A DNA stretch of 64,000 bases from an uncultured Alphaproteobacteria bacterium (GTDB taxonomy: Bacteria > Pseudomonadota > Alphaproteobacteria > RF32 > CAG-239), in NCBI GenBank assembly GCA_944390355.1, contig CALXPT010000005.1, forward strand, positions 22,298 through 86,297. The letters run 5' to 3'. This document shows positions 35,343 through 44,348 of this stretch, piece by piece. Below the pieces are notes generated by a model, which was given only the letters and a program-made list of their open reading frames with translations, did no database searches and was not told where the DNA came from. The translations under genes were made by a program, and so were the position numbers. Every line of letters begins with the position of its first letter. Within the stretch, counting starts at the first letter, position 1.

Positions 35343-37203
35343 TTATTTTTTGAATATTTTTAGCAATCAAGAGTTCCATATTTTTTATTTGTTTAGGAAT
35401 TTTTACCTCTTCAACACTAATTCCCAAAGCTTTTTCAGTAGAAAAAGTTTTATCAATTGTTTTAGCAAATCTTTTACGAGCAAGTGCAAAACGATTATTT
35501 TTCTGTTCTGCTTTATTTTTAACTCTTGTAATGGCCGCTTGGAGTTTTTTACCAGAATTGTCATCAACATGATTCATAGCAAAATCAACATCAGCACCTT
35601 TTTCAATCAGCAAATCAATAATTTCTTGATTTTGAGGCGTATTTTCTAAAGTAAGAGCATAATCCAAAACAGAAAAATCATTTCCGTCTTTTTGATTAAC
35701 ATCAGCCCCAGCTTTTATCCACAATTTAGCTTTTTCTGGATTAGTAAGAGAATACATTAAAGGAGAAATATAATATCTATCAGGAGCATAACCGACTTTA
35801 TCAGGACAATTTTTTATCTGTTTAAGAATATCTATTTGTTCTAAGAAACAGTATTTATAATAAGACATTAACTTTTTAAATTCTGAATTATTTTGATTTT
35901 GTTTCAATACATTATCCATACTTTTCAGTATGTCATTAATAAAATTCTTTTTCTTTGAATTATTAAACATTTTATCTATAATATTTACGTCTTTACGCCT
36001 ATTTTTATCGGAAAAATTTCCTTTACTATAATGTTTTGCTAAAATTGTTCTTATAAACTCTTCAGTATATCTTTTTAATCCTAAAGCTTCATCTAGGGCA
36101 GCCACGCCTGCATGGAGTTGCTTTATACTTTGGCAAGCTTTAAGATTATCCGGTAAAGAAGGATTGATTGGATACTCTAATAATTTTACAAGTTCATCAA
36201 TGTTTTGATGTTTTAATTCGTTATGTTTACTTAGTTTTTTACTAAAATCTTTTTTCTTTTTTCTGCTTTTAATATATTTATACATATAGAAAGCAAAACG
36301 AAAAGCAAAAGATTTTCCCAAATCGATCAGATAACTGTGATCAATCGGAATTTTCCCGCGTTTTGTTTTATTGAAGTTAAAATTATGTTTTTTAAAAGCT
36401 TCAAAAGCCTTAGGAGAATAACAATTTTCCAATACCACATTTTCAGCAAAGTCAGAAACTTTAGCCGGATTAAGACAACCGTCATTATCAAAAAACTTGT
36501 TTTGCTCTTTTCTTTTTCTTATTTTCCAAGCTTGTTTTACTAAACTTTTCATAATGTTCAAAGAAGCATAGTATTTTGAATTATATTTACTGTTTCCGTA
36601 AATAGTTTTACTTTCAACAAAACCCTTTAACACATGGGTTGCTCCTGTGTTTAAAGCATAAAAAGCGATATTTGCAAAATCAAAATCGGATTCGGAGCGC
36701 AACAGCAAAGAAAAATAAGCAAAACATTCCGCATGCATTTCATTCAAATATAAACCATAATCTTTTTTAAGGGAATCAGGTTCTTTATCAAAATCCAACC
36801 CAACATCATGATAAAGTTTTTTCTTTTTATTATTATCAAAAACATTTAATGTTTTTTGAACAGAATGAGCTGTTTCGTGATAAGGGGTTGAAAGAGAATA
36901 ATCATTATAAAAAGCGACAAAATTTTTAAAATTTGTTCCTCCGCCTAATTGAGCCATTTGGGTGTTAACCATAAATTCTCCGTTTGGAAGATACCTAAAA
37001 ATCTGCTTATATATCAAATTTTTAATAGCGTCCCTACGGCTTATATTTTTAATTCGGCAAACATCTGAGATAATTTTTTCATAATCATAATGACTTGAGT
37101 TTTTAACATTTTCGGAATGAATGTCATTATAGTTAAACATCGGCGTTTTAGTAAAATTCGAAAATTTTTCTAAATCCCTTTTAACATCGGCAAGCTTAAC
37201 CAT
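35338..37203 (-). CDS. Putative HExxH metallopeptidase with ankyrin repeats
   Basis: A 621-residue Lys/Asn-rich protein without signal peptide or membrane helix. HETAH (residues 109-113) followed by NEMHAECFAY (Glu 155/159) has the zincin layout of HExxH plus a downstream Glu ligand, like the MPTase/ArdC-type zincins in polyvalent proteins. The middle (about 180-470) is basic and helical (KYIKSRKKKKDFSKK). Residues about 475-560 contain at least two ankyrin repeats (ISPLMYSLTNPEKAKLWI, AGADVNQKDGNDFSVLDYAL, DLLIEKGADVDFA). AT content is above that of its neighbours. It is not part of the usual origin gene set and was probably acquired; an effector or toxin role is possible but unproven. Confidence 0.7.
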   Translation of the reverse strand: MVKLADVKRDLEKFSNFTKTPMFNYNDIHSENVKNSSHYDYEKIISDVCRIKNISRRDAIKNLIYKQIFRYLPNGEFMVNTQMAQLGGGTNFKNFVAFYNDYSLSTPYHETAHSVQKTLNVFDNNKKKKLYHDVGLDFDKEPDSLKKDYGLYLNEMHAECFAYFSLLLRSESDFDFANIAFYALNTGATHVLKGFVESKTIYGNSKYNSKYYASLNIMKSLVKQAWKIRKRKEQNKFFDNDGCLNPAKVSDFAENVVLENCYSPKAFEAFKKHNFNFNKTKRGKIPIDHSYLIDLGKSFAFRFAFYMYKYIKSRKKKKDFSKKLSKHNELKHQNIDELVKLLEYPINPSLPDNLKACQSIKQLHAGVAALDEALGLKRYTEEFIRTILAKHYSKGNFSDKNRRKDVNIIDKMFNNSKKKNFINDILKSMDNVLKQNQNNSEFKKLMSYYKYCFLEQIDILKQIKNCPDKVGYAPDRYYISPLMYSLTNPEKAKLWIKAGADVNQKDGNDFSVLDYALTLENTPQNQEIIDLLIEKGADVDFAMNHVDDNSGKKLQAAITRVKNKAEQKNNRFALARKRFAKTIDKTFSTEKALGISVEEVKIPKQIKNMELLIAKNIQKIK

Positions 37204-37257
37204 ATTTATTCTCCCATAATAACAAAATAATAGCAGAAAATCGATTCGTTCGCAACA

Positions 37258-37288
37258 AAAAAGGTGCTTTGAAAAAAAGCACCTTTAG
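37258..37288 (-). terminator. Terminator of the gene at 37293
   Basis: AAAGGTGC / GCACCTTT perfect stem with a T-rich loop; six T residues follow on the minus strand. Confidence 0.85.
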
Positions 37289-37292
37289 TTTT

Positions 37293-37931
37293 TTACTTCC
37301 CTAATTCACTCAGAGCCTGAACAACCCAGCTTTGCTGATTAGGGTTAATTTTTAAGAGCTTAACGATTTTATCCTTAATGTCAGGATAAACATCAATAAG
37401 CTTAGCATTAGCTTTGAAGAACAAAACGGCGCGTTCACAGTTTGTGGCTTTGATTACATCCAAGTGCTTTGCTAAAGCCAACACCATGGAATAATAAGCG
37501 GAAGGGGCATTCTTTTTCACAAAATCAAGCACGTAATCACTTGATAAAATAGTGTAAATAGCATCCCAGTTCCAGTTAAACATGTTAACGGAACTATACC
37601 CGCTGACATTAGCCTCCACATGAGCTTTAACAAAATCAAAGAAAAGATTTTCACAGTTTTTCAAAATTTCAGGATGTCTGGAAATCAAGCTGTAAAATTC
37701 ATTAATACTTGCATCAGGATTTTTAATAAAATCAATAAAGTTTTTAGGAAAATCCTTTACAAACAAAATCTGCGCATTTTCAAGCATTGTCAAAGCTGAT
37801 AAACGAATAATAATCAAACTTGAACAATCGTTAACTTTCACCATAGCAGGCAATTGAGCCAAAGCCTCATCAGCTTTTACTAACGAGTTTGCCGCCCCTT
37901 CATAAAAAGTAGCAATTTGGTTAATGTTCAT
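37293..37931 (-). CDS. Uncharacterised helical protein, SD-less leader
   Basis: A 212-residue soluble, probably all-helical protein (MNINQIATFYEGAANSL...) that I cannot name. Two similar helical stretches (DSSLIIIRLSALTMLENAQI-like and SVNMFNWNWDAIYTILSSDY) suggest HEAT/ARM-like packing. The ATG at 37931 follows ATTATTGTAT with no SD; a longer frame starts at 37964 but adds only leader-like residues. It has its own terminator. Codon style (GCT, TTG, GTT) resembles the other SD-less orphans at 9900, 21828 and 61471. Confidence 0.7.
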   Translation of the reverse strand: MNINQIATFYEGAANSLVKADEALAQLPAMVKVNDCSSLIIIRLSALTMLENAQILFVKDFPKNFIDFIKNPDASINEFYSLISRHPEILKNCENLFFDFVKAHVEANVSGYSSVNMFNWNWDAIYTILSSDYVLDFVKKNAPSAYYSMVLALAKHLDVIKATNCERAVLFFKANAKLIDVYPDIKDKIVKLLKINPNQQSWVVQALSELGK

Positions 37932-37987
37932 ATACAATAATTTTAAGTTAATAATAAATTTCAACGAGAGAAAACATAAGTTAAAAC

Positions 37988-38662
37988 TTAAATTTTGTCA
38001 AATAAAATATGCTTAACCTCATTCATATCAAAGCAAATATAATGAACACCAAGCTTTTTAACTTTGTCTATATAGTCATTGTTTTGATACATTTGGCTTC
38101 CCAAAAAGGCGATAACGGTCATACCCGCGCGTAGGCCTGCGGTCATACCGGCAAGGGAGTCCTCAATAACAACGCAGTTCTGCGGAAGTTCGCCCATTTT
38201 TTCAGCCGCATAGAGGAATAAATCCGGTTCGGGTTTTCCGCGTGAAACATTGTCGATTGTAAAAACATTTTCGGGTTTAATAAATTTTTGAATACCGGCG
38301 ACTTTAATTTTGTGGAGTGTTTTAGTTCTGACCCCGCCGGTTGCAATACATTGCTTAATATTGGTACGGGTCAAAATATCGAGTGCCCCGTCAAAAACTT
38401 CGAGTCCGTGTTTATCCATAGTGGCGACATCGAGCTTCAAAACATCGTTCCAAAATCTATCATTGGTTTTGTAGCCCATTTTATCGAGTATAATTTTTTT
38501 TGTGCTGTCGCTTGTTCCACCGAAGTTGAGATTAACAAATTCAAAATCCCAGTCGACGCCTAAATGTTGATGGAAAAAATCAACTCGGTTTTTGAGCCAC
38601 ACTTTTTCCGAATCAACAATAACGCCGTCAAAATCCCAAATCAACAACTTAAAATTAAGCAT
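37988..38662 (-). CDS. HAD-family phosphatase (beta-phosphoglucomutase-like)
   Basis: A 224-residue HAD hydrolase. Motif I is LIWDFDGVIVDSE with both catalytic Asp residues; motif II is the Thr in ATGGVRTKT; motif III Lys is in SRGKPEPDLFL; and motif IV is VIEDSLAGMTAGLRAG. The helical cap (about 20-85) places it with beta-phosphoglucomutase/GPH-like enzymes that act on small sugar phosphates. The start at 38662 (MLNFKLLIW) is chosen because the upstream extension to 38719 is not conserved in character. Substrate unknown. Confidence 0.85.
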   Translation of the reverse strand: MLNFKLLIWDFDGVIVDSEKVWLKNRVDFFHQHLGVDWDFEFVNLNFGGTSDSTKKIILDKMGYKTNDRFWNDVLKLDVATMDKHGLEVFDGALDILTRTNIKQCIATGGVRTKTLHKIKVAGIQKFIKPENVFTIDNVSRGKPEPDLFLYAAEKMGELPQNCVVIEDSLAGMTAGLRAGMTVIAFLGSQMYQNNDYIDKVKKLGVHYICFDMNEVKHILFDKI

Positions 38663-38803
38663 AAAATAAACTTTCAAATAAAACGCGAATTTTTTTGAGT
38701 CCGCCAAATGCGCCCACAAAAGAATTTCACCTATAATATGATGTTTTAGTTAACTTTCAATAAATATGCGCTCTAAGGGCAAAAAAAACGCCTTTTTTAA
38801 GAC

Positions 38804-38832
38804 TTGCATAAAAAGCTGAACTTTTATATACC
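38804..38832 (+). promoter_or_regulatory. Promoter of mnmE
   Basis: TTGCAT, 17-bp spacer, TATACC, 28 bp before the start codon. The -35 word is the same as before the J-domain gene and the 21828 orphan. Confidence 0.5.
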
Positions 38833-38860
38833 ATAAATATGATAACAGAGGAAAAAAAGA

Positions 38861-40204
38861 ATGGACAACAAAACAATATACGCCTTATCAACCACATTCG
38901 GCAAGTCCGGAGTCGCAGTAATTCGCATTTCGGGAGCAAAGGCAAAATCAGTCATCAGCCAAATGACCTCTCTTGATGAGCAAAGCATCAAACCAAGATA
39001 TGCTTATTTTATAGATTTGCAGGATATAAATCATCAATGCACGATAGATAAATGCCTGTTGCTATATTTTAAGGCACCCTGCTCTTTCACGGGAGAAGAT
39101 ATTGTCGAGTTGCAAACGCATGGTTCTAAAGCGGTGATAAAATCTGTTTTGGAAAATTTAAGTCAGTTGCCTGATTTTCGTATGGCAGAGGCCGGCGAGT
39201 TTTCCAAACGCGCTTTTTACAACGGCAAAATGGATTTAACCGAGGCTGAAGGGTTGGCGGATTTGATAGACGCTGAAACGTCCGTTCAGCAAAAATATGC
39301 CATTCGCCAAATGGAAGGCAACTTGAAAAACTTGTATGAAGAATGGCGTTCGTCTTTGGTTGAAATTATGGCTTATCTGGAAGCTTTTATAGATTTTCCG
39401 GATGAAGAAATACCCCATGATGTTGTTGAAAAAATAAATAACACTGTATTTAAACTGAAATCTGCCATAAACCAACACCTTTCATCGGATAATATCGGCG
39501 AGAGATTGAGAGAAGGATTTCGAGTGGTAATAGTGGGGCGACCAAACGCCGGCAAGTCAAGCTTGTTGAATGCCATAGCGCAAAGAGATGTCGTAATTGT
39601 TTCTGATATTGAGGGGACAACCCGTGACGCGATAGATATTCATTTGGATGTCAAAGGCTATCCCGTAACCATCACGGACACGGCCGGAATCAGAGAAACG
39701 GAAGAAGCGATAGAAAAACAAGGTGTAGAAATAGCCTTGCAAAAAATCAAAGACGCCGACTTGTTGCTTTGCCTCTATGATGCCCAAAATGACACACCGG
39801 ATGTCTTTGCAAATATAGCTAAAGAGTTTGCGGAAAAGATGATTTACGTTGCCAACAAGCAAGACAAATTAACCAACGTGCAAATCAAGCAAATAAAAGA
39901 TAAAAACATCACACTCATTTCCGCAAAGAGTCATGATGGTGTTGATAAAATAATGAACAAAATCGCCGAGATTATAGATGACATGTTCACGGAAAATTCA
40001 AGTTTGCTGATTACGCGCACGCGTTACAGAGAAGCTTTGTCCGAGGCACTAAATGCCTTAAATATGTTTAGTTTAGATAAAGAGATAGAACTAAGCGCGG
40101 AGGATATAAGGCTAGCTGCGCGAGAACTTGGCAAAATCACCGGCCGCATAGAGGTTGATGAAATATTAGATAAAATCTTCGGCAGCTTTTGTATAGGGAA
40201 ATAA
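38861..40204 (+). CDS. mnmE: MnmE, tRNA modification GTPase
   Basis: With MnmG, forms the cmnm5U34 modification of tRNA wobble uridines. It is 447 residues. The N-terminal folate-binding domain (TIYALSTTFGKSGVAVIRIS) is followed by helices, a GTPase inserted at about 210-375 (GRPNAGKSSLLNAI, DTAG in ITDTAGIRETE, NKQD), and the C-terminal FCIGK with the catalytic Cys. One copy of the 16-bp repeat lies in frame at 39440 (NNTVFKL), and a second overlaps the stop codon. Confidence 0.96.
   Translation: MDNKTIYALSTTFGKSGVAVIRISGAKAKSVISQMTSLDEQSIKPRYAYFIDLQDINHQCTIDKCLLLYFKAPCSFTGEDIVELQTHGSKAVIKSVLENLSQLPDFRMAEAGEFSKRAFYNGKMDLTEAEGLADLIDAETSVQQKYAIRQMEGNLKNLYEEWRSSLVEIMAYLEAFIDFPDEEIPHDVVEKINNTVFKLKSAINQHLSSDNIGERLREGFRVVIVGRPNAGKSSLLNAIAQRDVVIVSDIEGTTRDAIDIHLDVKGYPVTITDTAGIRETEEAIEKQGVEIALQKIKDADLLLCLYDAQNDTPDVFANIAKEFAEKMIYVANKQDKLTNVQIKQIKDKNITLISAKSHDGVDKIMNKIAEIIDDMFTENSSLLITRTRYREALSEALNALNMFSLDKEIELSAEDIRLAARELGKITGRIEVDEILDKIFGSFCIGK
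39440..39455 (+). repeat. 16-bp repeat copy 1 (inside mnmE)
   Basis: AACACTGTATTTAAAC, read in frame as Asn-Thr-Val-Phe-Lys in the helical domain of MnmE. Confidence 0.8.
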
Positions 40205-40218
40205 CGCTGTATTTAAAG
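40203..40218 (+). repeat. 16-bp repeat copy 2 (overlaps mnmE stop)
   Basis: AACGCTGTATTTAAAG; its first two bases belong to the mnmE TAA. Confidence 0.75.
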
Positions 40219-40233
40219 TTGCTTGAATGAATA

Positions 40234-40249
40234 AACACTGTATTTAAAC
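40234..40249 (+). repeat. 16-bp repeat copy 3 (before GNAT gene)
   Basis: AACACTGTATTTAAAC, 31 bp after copy 2 and a few bases before the GNAT SD. Confidence 0.8.
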
Positions 40250-40265
40250 TTCCGAGGAGGAAAAT

Positions 40266-40790
40266 ATGACTGACATAAAATTCCGCCCTATCAAGCTTGA
40301 TGAAGATAATGAAGTTTATCAAATGTTTCAAGAAATCCCTGCTGAAGAAAACGGTTTTTATAACACGGCTTATGGTCTGAATACAACAGAGTTCAAAGCT
40401 TTTTGCCAAAGAAGAGTTGATAGCAGCCAAGGAATAAATTTAAAAGCAGGTTATGTTCCTGACACTTATTATCTGTTATTTGCTGATGATTATCCGGTCG
40501 GTGTTACCAAGCTGCGCCATTACTTGAATGAAGCTTTAATAAAAATAGGAGGTCATATCGGATACAGCATCCGCCCTACCCGCCGCGGTGAAAATTTTGG
40601 TAATATAATATTGCAAAAAGTTCTGGAGCAGGCAAAATTAAAAGGTCTGGATAAAGTAATGTTGACCATAAGGGAAAACAACATCCCATCACGCAAAACT
40701 TGCGAACATAATGGCGGTAAATTAGAAAAAATCGAATTTATAGACAACAATAACGAATGTTTTTATTGGATAGATATACCTCAAAGATAG
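40266..40790 (+). CDS. GNAT-family N-acetyltransferase
   Basis: A 174-residue acetyltransferase with the GNAT core. The acetyl-CoA loop is visible as SIRPTRRGENFGNIILQK (R-R-G-x-x-x-G pattern) near residue 105, followed by KVMLTIRENNIPSRKTCEHNGGKLE, the beta5 region with the conserved Asn and the Ser/Thr-rich helix. A very strong SD (GAGGAGG) precedes it. It separates mnmE from mnmG, which are usually adjacent, and repeat copies lie on both sides. Style is Firmicutes-like; substrate unknown. Confidence 0.82.
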   Translation: MTDIKFRPIKLDEDNEVYQMFQEIPAEENGFYNTAYGLNTTEFKAFCQRRVDSSQGINLKAGYVPDTYYLLFADDYPVGVTKLRHYLNEALIKIGGHIGYSIRPTRRGENFGNIILQKVLEQAKLKGLDKVMLTIRENNIPSRKTCEHNGGKLEKIEFIDNNNECFYWIDIPQR

Positions 40791-40798
40791 GATATAAA

Positions 40799-40814
40799 AA
40801 CACCGTATTTAAAC
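40799..40814 (+). repeat. 16-bp repeat copy 4 (after GNAT gene)
   Basis: AACACCGTATTTAAAC, 8 bp after the GNAT stop. Confidence 0.8.
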
Positions 40815-40935
40815 TTTATTGCTCGTTTTAACCCAAAAAAATCATCAAAAATAAAGGTTTGGCCTATTAAAATACTTGCCAAAATAGGCAAATTGTTGTA
40901 CTCAATACCACAAAAGAAACAAAAGGCAATTTAAG

Positions 40936-42780
40936 ATGAATAACTTTGATGTAATTGTAGTCGGTGGCGGACACGCCGGTTGTGAAGCATGCGCCGCATC
41001 GGCCAGAATGGGTGCTAAAACCGCTCTTATAACCCATAAAATCTCAACTATTGGAGAAATGTCCTGCAATCCGGCAATCGGCGGATTAGGTAAAGGCCAC
41101 ATGGTGAGAGAGATTGACGCACTTGATGGTTTGATGGGGCGAGTTATTGATAAAGGCGGAATACAGTTTCGTATGTTAAATGCTTCTAAAGGACCAGCCG
41201 TTCGCGGCCCTCGTGCGCAAGCTGATAGAGAATTGTATAAAAAATATATGTTAGAGGCTCTGCAAAACCAAGAAAATTTGACATTGATTGAAGCCTCGGT
41301 TGAGGGCTTGATTATCGAAAAAGATAAGGTTGGCGGCGTTATTTTGGCAGATGGAAGTCAAGTGCGCGCGCAGAGCGTTGTGTTAACCACCGGAACATTT
41401 TTGAATGGCGTTATGTTTACGGGACATCAAGCCACAATCGGCGGCCGTGTTGGAGAGATAAGTTGTACAGGAATAACACCGTATTTAAACAATTTGGGGC
41501 TAAAACTTGGCCGTTTGAAAACCGGTACCCCTGCCCGCTTGAATGGTAAAACAATCAATTGGGACATATTAGCCAAGCAAGATGGTGACAAGCATCCAAT
41601 TCCATTTTCATTTCTGACTAAAGAGCTACCACAAAAACAGATTCAATGCGGCGTAACCCACACGAATGAAAAAACACATCAAATTATTAGAGATAATTTT
41701 GAAAAATGCGCCTTGTTTTCAGGATTAATAAAGGGAGTTGGGCCTCGTTATTGTCCGAGTATTGAAGATAAGTTAGTTAAGTTTCCTGACCGTACCTCAC
41801 ACCAAATCTTTTTGGAACCGGAGGGCTATCATACCGATGTTGTCTATCCGAATGGAATTTCAACATCTTTGCCTGCGGATGTCCAAGATGCTTTTATTCA
41901 TACCATGGAAGGTTTGGAGAATGTTGAAATTTTGCGTTATGCTTATGCAATTGAATATGACTATGTTGACCCCCAAGAATTAAATCATTGTTTAGAGCTT
42001 AAAAAAGTTCCTAACCTGTTTTTGGCTGGACAAATCAACGGTACAACGGGATATGAGGAAGCTGCGGCACAAGGAATTATTGCGGGTATAAATGCTGCTC
42101 TTAAAGCCAAAGGCGACGGTCGAGAATTTGTGATTGACCGTAGTGAAGCTTATATAGGTGTGATGATTGATGATTTAATCACTAAGGGCGTTGATGAACC
42201 GTATCGAATGTTTACCTCTCGTTCGGAATATCGTTTGCTGTTGCGTGCGGACAATGCCGATATGCGCTTAACCGAAAAAGGATATGATATAGGCGTTGTC
42301 GGAGAACCTCGATACACTGTATTTAAAGCTAAAAAGGCCAATATCGACCATTATAGATATTTAACGCAGTCCTTAACTACAAAGTATTCTGAGTTAGAAA
42401 AAACAGATATAAAAGTCAAGCAAGACGGCACCAAACGTACGGCATATAATATAATGTCTTATGATGATGTTTCACGTGAAACAATCAATCAATTATGGCC
42501 GGAACTTGCTGAAATGCCGGATGATGTTTATGAACAAATTGAAATTGAGGCACGTTATTCCGGATACATCAAACGCCAAATGGCTGACATTGAGGTTTTC
42601 AAAAAAGATGAAAAACTCAAAATCAGAGAAGATATTGATTATTCCAAAATAGGCAGCCTGTCACGTGAAATGGTTCAAAAACTCTCTAAGGTCAAACCTG
42701 CAACCATTGGCGAGGCTTCGCGCATCCCCGGAGTAACACCGGCAGCGATAACGGCGATACTTGGTTATATCAAAAAATAA
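40936..42780 (+). CDS. mnmG: MnmG (GidA), tRNA wobble-uridine modification enzyme
   Basis: FAD-dependent partner of MnmE. It is 614 residues. The FAD loop is [54 protein letters not shown] and [13 protein letters not shown] are family signatures. The C-terminal MnmE-binding domain ends with [24 protein letters not shown] residues. Two repeat copies are read through in frame: ITPYLN (near 185) and YTVFKAK (near 463). A perfect parS (42468) is read as VSRETI. Its stop overlaps another repeat copy. The segment around the first copy differs from the usual family sequence without change in length. Confidence 0.96.
   Translation: MNNFDVIVVGGGHAGCEACAASARMGAKTALITHKISTIGEMSCNPAIGGLGKGHMVREIDALDGLMGRVIDKGGIQFRMLNASKGPAVRGPRAQADRELYKKYMLEALQNQENLTLIEASVEGLIIEKDKVGGVILADGSQVRAQSVVLTTGTFLNGVMFTGHQATIGGRVGEISCTGITPYLNNLGLKLGRLKTGTPARLNGKTINWDILAKQDGDKHPIPFSFLTKELPQKQIQCGVTHTNEKTHQIIRDNFEKCALFSGLIKGVGPRYCPSIEDKLVKFPDRTSHQIFLEPEGYHTDVVYPNGISTSLPADVQDAFIHTMEGLENVEILRYAYAIEYDYVDPQELNHCLELKKVPNLFLAGQINGTTGYEEAAAQGIIAGINAALKAKGDGREFVIDRSEAYIGVMIDDLITKGVDEPYRMFTSRSEYRLLLRADNADMRLTEKGYDIGVVGEPRYTVFKAKKANIDHYRYLTQSLTTKYSELEKTDIKVKQDGTKRTAYNIMSYDDVSRETINQLWPELAEMPDDVYEQIEIEARYSGYIKRQMADIEVFKKDEKLKIREDIDYSKIGSLSREMVQKLSKVKPATIGEASRIPGVTPAAITAILGYIKK
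41475..41490 (+). repeat. 16-bp repeat copy 5 (inside mnmG)
   Basis: AACACCGTATTTAAAC, read as Thr-Pro-Tyr-Leu-Asn, just before the GRLKTGTP motif. Confidence 0.8.
42313..42328 (+). repeat. 16-bp repeat copy 6 (inside mnmG)
   Basis: TACACTGTATTTAAAG, read as Tyr-Thr-Val-Phe-Lys. Confidence 0.75.
42468..42483. promoter_or_regulatory. parS site 1 (in mnmG)
   Basis: Perfect 16-bp palindrome TGTTTCACGTGAAACA, the near-universal ParB binding site, about 8.6 kb from the presumed origin. Confidence 0.95.
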
Positions 42781-42794
42781 CAATGTATTTAAAC
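42779..42794 (+). repeat. 16-bp repeat copy 7 (overlaps mnmG stop)
   Basis: AACAATGTATTTAAAC; its first two bases belong to the mnmG TAA, as copy 2 does with mnmE. Confidence 0.75.
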
Positions 42795-42810
42795 TTTTAT
42801 AAGGGTAAAA

Positions 42811-42826
42811 TACATTGTATTTAAAC
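42811..42826 (+). repeat. 16-bp repeat copy 8 (before HD gene)
   Basis: TACATTGTATTTAAAC, 32 bp after copy 7 and directly before the TTAGGAGG SD of the HD gene. Confidence 0.8.
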
Positions 42827-42839
42827 TTTAGGAGGTAAA

Positions 42840-43457
42840 ATGCTGGGATCCCCAAACAAAGAAGAAGCCATAAAAATTTGGCAAGAAGGTCTTGATTTTA
42901 GAATCAAAAATTATGGCTTTCCCGTAGTTGATGAATATGTTTTTCATACCAAAGGAATTGCCGAGAGTTGTGAAAAAATTGCTAAGCTGATGCCGGATAT
43001 GAATTCTGAAAAGGCTTATGTTTTGGGGTTACTTCATGATTATGGCAAAAAATATCCCGAGAAAGAAACCGGAGTTTTCCACGGTCGCAGAGGCTATGAT
43101 GAAATGATGTCTATGGGCTATCCGGATGTAGCCGAAATATGTTTAACCCACACTTTTTATGCTCCAAACTTTTCTTTTGACAGTTTTCCCTCATATACGT
43201 TGGATGATTTGGTCTGGGCAAAAAATAAAATGGCAAACATGACTTTTAATGATTATGACTTGCTTGTTCAACTGTGTGATATGTTTTTTGAGGGACTGAA
43301 TAAAGTCAGAATTGAAGACAGATTTCAAGGAATCATAAAAAGATATAATTTGCAGTTTACAGACATTGAAAATTCATATAACCACGCACTGGAAAACAAA
43401 AAATACTTTGAATCTAAAATTCATACCGATATTTATAATTTGTTAGACATTGTGTGA
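42840..43457 (+). CDS. HD-domain phosphohydrolase
   Basis: A 205-residue metal-dependent phosphohydrolase. The HD signature is GLLHDYGKKY near residue 68, with an upstream His in YVFHTKGIAESCEK and downstream His in EICLTHTFYAPN completing the site. It lacks a synthetase or GAF partner. AGGAGG at 6 nt from the ATG is a perfect SD. It forms a pair with the PHP gene 28 bp downstream; both sit between mnmG and rsmG, which are normally adjacent. Substrate unknown; a nucleotide or phosphoester is likely. Confidence 0.83.
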   Translation: MLGSPNKEEAIKIWQEGLDFRIKNYGFPVVDEYVFHTKGIAESCEKIAKLMPDMNSEKAYVLGLLHDYGKKYPEKETGVFHGRRGYDEMMSMGYPDVAEICLTHTFYAPNFSFDSFPSYTLDDLVWAKNKMANMTFNDYDLLVQLCDMFFEGLNKVRIEDRFQGIIKRYNLQFTDIENSYNHALENKKYFESKIHTDIYNLLDIV

Positions 43458-43484
43458 TAAAACCACCTCAATACGAGGTGATAT

Positions 43485-44318
43485 ATGCAAAATTTTTCTT
43501 TTCATACCCACACCAACACTTTGGGTTTGTTTGACGGACATAATAGTATTTCCGAAATGATAGATGCAGCCTATAAGGCTGGGTATAAGGAGTTGGGAAT
43601 TTCCAACCACATGATATATCATCCCAATATGCACACTAGCTCCGAGGCGCAAAAAAATGATAAAATGTTTCATGCTGACAAACAAAAAGCCAAAGAGATA
43701 ATGTCAGCAGTTGTTGAAGAGATAAAGGAAAAAGCAAAAACCGCCCCAATAAAAGTTTATGCCGGCTTTGAGGTTGATTATTTTCCCTCCAAACGCTGGC
43801 GTGATGATTTTGAAGATATTATCTCGGCTGCGAAACCGGATTATCTGATAGGTGCAACGCACTTTATACGTACGGAAGATGAAAGTTTGGTGTTAAATTT
43901 GTATCACCTGAAAGAATCGAACTGTAGCGAATCTGAAAAAGAAAATTTAATGGTCTATTATTGGCAAAACATAATTGAATCAATTAAGAGCGGTTATTTT
44001 GACTTTATAGCGCACTTAGATGTCTGTAAATTGTTCAATTTAGGGGTTGAGCCTAAATGGGATGAATGGAAGCGTAAAGTAATTGATACTTTGGCAGAAT
44101 ATAATCAACCTTACGAACTAAACACCAGCGGCTGGCGCAAGGTTGGCGAACAGCATCCTCACCTATGGATGATTGAAGAGCTGAATAAAAGAGATATTTC
44201 GATAATTATAAGTGATGACGCGCATACGGTTGAACACGTTGCCTATTCCTTTGACCGTGCGGAAGAGTTGCTCGAAGAAATAAACTATAAAAATAGATAT
44301 AAACCAAAAATAAAATAA
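43485..44318 (+). CDS. PHP-domain phosphoesterase (histidinol-phosphatase-like)
   Basis: A 277-residue PHP protein. Metal ligands appear in FSFHTHTNTLGLFDGH near residue 6, ISNHMIYHPN, GFEVDYF, GATHFIRTEDES and HLDVCKLF, with the C-terminal ISDDAHTVEHVAYSFD. This is the HisK/HisJ-like layout, which hydrolyses phosphomonoesters, but no his gene is nearby. SD GAGGTG precedes the ATG. It is coupled to the HD gene and followed by a 119-bp AT-rich gap containing a repeat copy. Confidence 0.83.
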   Translation: MQNFSFHTHTNTLGLFDGHNSISEMIDAAYKAGYKELGISNHMIYHPNMHTSSEAQKNDKMFHADKQKAKEIMSAVVEEIKEKAKTAPIKVYAGFEVDYFPSKRWRDDFEDIISAAKPDYLIGATHFIRTEDESLVLNLYHLKESNCSESEKENLMVYYWQNIIESIKSGYFDFIAHLDVCKLFNLGVEPKWDEWKRKVIDTLAEYNQPYELNTSGWRKVGEQHPHLWMIEELNKRDISIIISDDAHTVEHVAYSFDRAEELLEEINYKNRYKPKIK

Positions 44319-44348
44319 TAAGAAAAAGATTCAAGAAACATTGTTTAA

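Noticed and set aside
38761..38800. Hairpin GGGC-A8-CGCC before the mnmE promoter as terminator
   Set aside because: The stem is short with a mismatch; T run exists, but no upstream plus-strand gene needs it.
42658..42673. CACGTGAAA word in mnmG resembling parS
   Set aside because: Only the right half fits; the left half (CCTGT for TGTTT) and the last two bases differ, so it is a chance half site.
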